DNA of 64,000 nucleotides from Pararobbsia alpina. GTDB lineage: Bacteria > Pseudomonadota > Gammaproteobacteria > Burkholderiales > Burkholderiaceae. Location: positions 62,001 to 126,000 of the forward strand of contig NZ_CADIKM010000006.1 in assembly GCF_902859895.1 (NCBI RefSeq), in the 5' to 3' direction. Positions 60,501 through 64,000 of the stretch are shown piece after piece. The notes under the pieces were generated by a model that searched no databases, had not been told where the DNA came from, and was given only the letters and a program-made list of their open reading frames with translations. A program made the position numbers and the translations under genes. Positions within the stretch are counted from its first letter, which is position 1. Every line of letters begins with the position of its first letter.

Positions 60501-61586
60501 GTACGGCGCCCAGTCCAGCCAGCGATGGATAAGCGCGAGCCAGCGAGTCCGGTACTGGTCCTGTGCGGCCTCCATCGCATCGAGCACCGCATCGACCTGT
60601 TCAAAGAAGCGATGTGCAGGCGGTGTCTTACCCTTGTTGGTCTTGCCGGCGAGCATGCTCGCGCGCAACAGGTCGAACTTGTCGGGCAGCGGTGCATGCG
60701 GATCACGCTCGGCCGCATGCATCGCCCAGGCATCGAGCACGGCACGCAAGGTGTCGGTCTTGTAGCTCGTCTTGTTGAGAACCGCGAGGCCCGCTTCGAC
60801 TGTTTGCTCGATATCCGCCTGCTCGGCACCCCAAATCTCCCAGGCTGCACCGATCGTCCTTTCGAAGACTTCGTGCGGCGCTTCGGTTTTCGATGCGCGA
60901 GGCCGGTCCGAGGCCTCGAGCGCGGCCTCGGCGGCCGCGAGCACCGCCGGGTCCCAGCGGAGTTCGGCGAGCGGCTTCTTGAGCCGGCGCCGGAGTTCGT
61001 CGTCGAGCGACGCGGGCGTCGCGCCACGGCTGACGAGCCACGCGGCGAAGCCGTCGACCTGGGCGGCTTCGGGCTCCACCCGTTCTCTCCAGAAACGCGT
61101 CGCGATATCGAGGCGCATCTGGGCATCGTCGCCATCGAGCTCGAACTCGAATGGCAGCGCCGCCGCGAACGGGGCTTCCTCGAGTGCGCGCCGGCAGAAA
61201 CCGTGGATGGTCCGGATCGACGCCTGATCGAATGCATTGAGCGCGAGACGCAGCCGTTGCAAGGCCTGTTCGTGCGTCAACGATTCACTCAAGGTCGTTT
61301 CCTCGAGGCGCTCGATGAACGGATCGTCGATCACATCGCGATCGCCGTATTCGAGCCAGTGGGCGAGCCCCGCGATGCGGGCGCGTATCCGTTCATGGAG
61401 TTCGGCGGTTGCCGCATCCGTGAAGGTCACGACGAGAATCTGCTCGACCGTGAGCGAGGTCTCGAGCAACAGGCGCACATACAGCGCCGCGATATTCCAC
61501 GTCTTGCCGGTGCCCGCCGATGCCTCGATCTGGTTGATCCCCTCGAGCGGACAGACGAACACATCGAGTTCGTTCGCGATGTTCAT
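57585..61586 (-). CDS. recB: RecB, exonuclease V beta subunit
   Basis: 1333 residues. Walker A ASAGTGKT is at 22-29, then TFTDAATAELHER, ALIDEFQDTDP (Walker B), GDPKQAIYSFR and VHKSKGLEYSVVF, all UvrD-type helicase motifs. The C-terminal nuclease has GFIDLVFEYRG and WIIDWKSN, with the catalytic Asp and Lys. It unwinds 3' to 5', cuts DNA and loads RecA after Chi. Coupled to recC and recD by ATGA overlaps. Confidence 0.95.
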   Translation of the reverse strand: MNIANELDVFVCPLEGINQIEASAGTGKTWNIAALYVRLLLETSLTVEQILVVTFTDAATAELHERIRARIAGLAHWLEYGDRDVIDDPFIERLEETTLSESLTHEQALQRLRLALNAFDQASIRTIHGFCRRALEEAPFAAALPFEFELDGDDAQMRLDIATRFWRERVEPEAAQVDGFAAWLVSRGATPASLDDELRRRLKKPLAELRWDPAVLAAAEAALEASDRPRASKTEAPHEVFERTIGAAWEIWGAEQADIEQTVEAGLAVLNKTSYKTDTLRAVLDAWAMHAAERDPHAPLPDKFDLLRASMLAGKTNKGKTPPAHRFFEQVDAVLDAMEAAQDQYRTRWLALIHRWLDWAPYALAEVKRAQRALSFDDLLSNLQSALNQHEWLAPTLRDRYPAALIDEFQDTDPLQFDIFHRIYAPDGPLFLVGDPKQAIYSFRAADLHTYLRAREVADERYSLAVNQRSTAAMIDACNRLFTANPRAFVLEGLDYVPVRPGQRKREPFVDARGSEPGVYSTESDIAPGGQFDADADSGSSLAYDDVERVFDPALHIWQLPTDELLDKSSFGTAAADACAAEIVRLLGDARRAGARVGERPLTPGQIAVLVQTRRQAAEIKRVLSRWGIASVELTRESVFATEDAAHIERLLLAIEAPGDLRRLRAALAIDWMGLDAAAIARLDDIDRDDDLAEPASLAASPLAPPAVLTPASRLAAQQASDATPWVERLTRYRSIWHERGFAPMWRTLLRELRIAQRIVALPLGERRLTDLSHLAELLQTRAAEQAGAAPMLRWLAAQRAMPPSSDDVQLRLESDRNLVQIVTVHKSKGLEYSVVFCPYLADGLLQSDRGGKLPVPDEYHDDDGQVVIDYRMLDEALSESIDLKSRIEQAAERARLVYVALTRSVYRCYLVAGIYRSGKSTKEAQRSVLNWLVAGAGRGFAAWLDAPPEPAEIAGAWQALAGGSIVLEPMPLIERATGVSSQSHDADDFIARVALRHLREAWRISSFSALIEQRHEGYLGEPSALRDPRPDHDERVSERDDEVQVRPAGLARLREAGDIVDFPRGAAAGECLHRLFELADFTSSDDWPEAIARALAERPVPAAPELARRMPAMMSSLLTDVCATVLTAFDEGEGGDGLCFVDVRSGPGLASSSLEHAKPMSITLSAIALHRRLTELEFMLSARSFDLHAMTRLLLEYGYPNLVLDASTLHGYLRGFIDLVFEYRGRYWIIDWKSNHLGDTETGYDRVSMAAAMDEHGYALQSLIYCVALHRYLRSRIADYDYERHFGASLYLFVRGVRPQWRDRERPTGVHQDRPPRALIERFDALLEGGAP

Positions 61587-64000
61587 GCGTCCTCCTGGGT
61601 CGCCTGGCCACCGGCCGCACCGAGGTGCGCGCGCAGCGGTTCAAGCACGGCCCGAGCCAAGGCATCGAAATGCGCGTCCAGGCGCAGCGGCGTGCCACGC
61701 CATGCGGTGCTCACATACGGGTCGTCCTGCTCGCCGACCCGGTCGAAGCCGCCCTGCCATGCCGTGAATGCAGCGCCTTCGCCCTTGTCGACCCATGCCC
61801 ATGAAGTCTTCGGGAAGAAAGGCAATGGCGCGCACAAGCCTGCTCGGTACAGGGTCACGAGTTCGCACAGATGGCGATGCGCATGCGGATCCTCGCGAAA
61901 TTCAAAGCGCGCGCCACGGCCGATCCAGTAGGTCGCACAAACCGCCCCCTCCGGCTTCATCACGCATAGCACGAGATGGTGCAGCCAGGTATTCAAGTAG
62001 TCGCGAGCCGTCGGGGCCGCATGACGAAAGACCACGAGGCCGAGCGAGGTCAACGCAGGGAGAGCCCCTTCGAGCACGACGGGCTCTCCGGAAGCCTGCA
62101 CATCGTGCGGGAGCTGCGCCGGCCAGCACACCGGCAGTTCAAGTGCGAAGTAAGGCGGAGCGACAACCGGCTCGCCGCGTGCCGCACGCACCGCGTCCGC
62201 AAGCCGAGCGAGTGAGCTCACTTCGCGTTCGCGCCAGATCGCACCGGTCGCGCCGCCCGGCAGTTCATGGCTTGCGCGCGCGATCCGCGATGCGCGCGCC
62301 AAGTCGGCCGCGTCGTCGAGCAGCATCGGCAGCAACCGGTCGGCCAACGCATCCCGGCCATCCCAGTCGAGCACGAACGGCTCGCTGTCGTCGAGTTCGG
62401 CACGCGCACTCCTGAAGTTCAGGCCGAGACGGTCACGCAGCAATGCGCGCGCGGGCTGGCTCCAGAACGTCAGCAAGGCATCGAAGGACACGACCGCCTC
62501 TTCCGGCGGCGGCAGCGACGTGCCGAAAAAGGGACGGGACTGGATGTTCTCGCCTCTCGGCGCAAGCAACGCGCCGGCAATCTCCGCACGCGTCGAATCG
62601 TACGTGAAGAGCGCACCCTTGCCATGCAGGTATTCAGCCGCGTACGACTGCAGAGGATGTTCGACGACAAAACCCGCGCGTGCCTGCGCAATATCCTGGG
62701 GTGGCGCGGATGCGCCGGCCAGCGCGGCGCCCAGATAGTCGAGCAGTTCGTCGACGGGCGCCGCGGGCGGCTTGACCGCGTTGTCGCGGATGCTGCGGCC
62801 CGTATAGGCGACGACAAAATGGTCGCGCGCGGCAAGCAGGTAGTCGAGGAACAGATTGCGGTCGTCGTCGCGGCGCTGACGATCGCCGAGTTTCGGAAAC
62901 GCGGCAAGCAGGTCGAACTCGGGGGCGCGTGCCGCATTCGGCAGCACGCCATCGTCGAGGCCGAGCAGGCAGATCACGCGAAACGGTACGCCACGCAGGC
63001 TCGTCAGGGCCGAGAACGTGACACCGCCTGCCGGTACGCCGCCGCGCGCGGGGTCGTCGAGCGCGGCGGCCAGCGCGTCGCGAAGCACTTCGACGGGAAT
63101 CTCGAGCGCGCCCGCGCCGTCCCCGATCGCACAAGCCAGTGTGTCGATCGCGTCGCGCACATCGGCAAGATCGTCGGCGAATGCCCGACCCGCGTCGAAG
63201 AAACGCGGCAACGCGTCGTTGAGGAGCCATTGCCAGCCCTGCGCATCGCGTATCTGCGCGCATGCGCGACCAAAGCCATCGAGTTCGTCGACGAACGCAC
63301 TCAGACGGCCGAGCAACTCGGCCTCGGCGCCAGCCGGCCCTACCGTCGGTAACCAGTCTTCGACGGGCTCGGCATCGTCGGGCAATGCGTAACCGAGGTA
63401 GAGACGCAGTAAGGCATCGGCGAATGTGTGGCGGCGGCGTCCTTGGTTGGCTTCTTGCTTGACTCCTTGGTCGACTCTTTGGTTGGCGTGTTGGCGGGTC
63501 CCTGGGCCGGCGTCCTGCTCGGCATTCCAATCGCTATCGTCGTGGGCGTGGATACCTTGGCGGGTATCCGGGTCGGGTCCGGCGAAGCCGTTGTCGAAGC
63601 CCAACCCTCGCCGCGCGCCCGCGGCGGCAAGCCACTCCTGCAAGGTATCGAGCGCGGCCGAATCGATGCCGAAGCGGGCCGCGATCGCATCGACACGCAG
63701 CCACTCGACGAGTTGCGACGCACTCACCGACGGGTCGGACAAGGCGAGCCAGTCGAGCATCACACGGGCCACCGGGTTCGACTGAGACGGAGGGAGTCCG
63801 GTGATCCGGTAGGGAATGCGCGGCCCGTCACCACCGCCGAACACCGCATCGATCGCCGGGGCGGCCGTGGGAAGATCCGGCAAGGCGACCAGTACATCGG
63901 CCGGCGTCAACGAGGGATCTGCCTCGAACCACGCGATCAGCCGGTCGTGCATGGCTTCAAGCTGCCGCGTCAGACTATGGCAGACATGAACTTGTATGCT
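61583..64000 (-). CDS. recC: RecC, exonuclease V gamma subunit (N-terminus off the edge)
   Basis: 805 residues are visible; the frame stays open to the right edge (HVCHSLTRQLEAMHDRL), so the first few hundred residues are outside. LLGLDDGVLPNAARAPEFDLL and DDRNLFLDYLLAARDHFVVAYTGRS are signature RecC blocks. It scans for Chi and channels strands to RecB and RecD. An Asp/Gln-rich insertion (about 63430-63580) with repeated QHANQ/KQEANQ-like units is unusual. Confidence 0.93.
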   Translation of the reverse strand, partial: SIQVHVCHSLTRQLEAMHDRLIAWFEADPSLTPADVLVALPDLPTAAPAIDAVFGGGDGPRIPYRITGLPPSQSNPVARVMLDWLALSDPSVSASQLVEWLRVDAIAARFGIDSAALDTLQEWLAAAGARRGLGFDNGFAGPDPDTRQGIHAHDDSDWNAEQDAGPGTRQHANQRVDQGVKQEANQGRRRHTFADALLRLYLGYALPDDAEPVEDWLPTVGPAGAEAELLGRLSAFVDELDGFGRACAQIRDAQGWQWLLNDALPRFFDAGRAFADDLADVRDAIDTLACAIGDGAGALEIPVEVLRDALAAALDDPARGGVPAGGVTFSALTSLRGVPFRVICLLGLDDGVLPNAARAPEFDLLAAFPKLGDRQRRDDDRNLFLDYLLAARDHFVVAYTGRSIRDNAVKPPAAPVDELLDYLGAALAGASAPPQDIAQARAGFVVEHPLQSYAAEYLHGKGALFTYDSTRAEIAGALLAPRGENIQSRPFFGTSLPPPEEAVVSFDALLTFWSQPARALLRDRLGLNFRSARAELDDSEPFVLDWDGRDALADRLLPMLLDDAADLARASRIARASHELPGGATGAIWREREVSSLARLADAVRAARGEPVVAPPYFALELPVCWPAQLPHDVQASGEPVVLEGALPALTSLGLVVFRHAAPTARDYLNTWLHHLVLCVMKPEGAVCATYWIGRGARFEFREDPHAHRHLCELVTLYRAGLCAPLPFFPKTSWAWVDKGEGAAFTAWQGGFDRVGEQDDPYVSTAWRGTPLRLDAHFDALARAVLEPLRAHLGAAGGQATQEDA

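Noticed and set aside
55300-63800. Long frames on the plus strand opposite recBCD
   Set aside because: They are arginine-rich shadows caused by high G+C codon use of the real genes.

Overview
The window comes from a high-G+C betaproteobacterium, most likely Burkholderia sensu lato (Burkholderiaceae). The evidence is the protein sequences, the recC-recB-recD order, paired small DUF1328 membrane proteins, an entericidin-like lipoprotein, and a thiC gene behind a TPP riboswitch. No species can be named from the sequence alone.

Positions 1 to about 40,980 are the right part of a temperate phage integrated at a tRNA-Leu gene. The left end of the prophage, with baseplate, tail fibres and lysis genes, lies outside the window. 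Leftward late genes (1-12 kb) run from terminase through DUF4055-type portal, scaffold, P22-like coat protein and head-tail joining proteins to tail sheath, tube, a frameshifted tail chaperone pair and the start of a probable tape measure: a contractile-tailed phage. A short rightward block (12-13.6 kb) precedes a long leftward operon (13.5-24.7 kb) that reads cro-like, CII-like, an O-like initiator with candidate iterons, a DnaB-like helicase, nucleases, an orphan C5 methyltransferase and many small proteins. The immunity region (24.2-26.4 kb) has a LexA-type repressor, a secreted-protein cargo gene and one operator family used at both the cro promoter and a second promoter 1.6 kb away. That second promoter drives the rightward early operon (26.3-39.8 kb): BRO-N antirepressor, many small unknown genes, YqaJ exonuclease, RecT, SSB, a MazG-like protein and an excisionase-like protein. 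The integrase converges on this operon.

Three parts of the prophage region look like structured RNA. The attachment-site tRNA-Leu(UAA) is split by a 226-nt group I intron between U34 and A35. Within the early operon, positions 27,731-28,184 hold a chain of hairpins, a tRNA-like fold lacking a normal anticodon arm, and a domain closed by a 20-bp stem. Positions 31,058-31,649 hold a second long non-coding stretch with several perfect long-range stems. The last two are the best candidates for something undescribed.

From 41.3 kb rightward is host chromosome: a GpdQ/CpdA-type phosphodiesterase, an MFS transporter, two response regulators, a Dps-like ferritin, two DUF1328 proteins, a NarX-type histidine kinase, an entericidin-like lipoprotein, TPP riboswitch plus thiC, a tyrosine/glycine-rich lipoprotein, lactate permease, an EAL protein, ArfB, and recD-recB-recC on the minus strand, with recC running off the edge. 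A palindromic 6-6-6 motif on both sides of the kinase gene suggests one local stress regulon.
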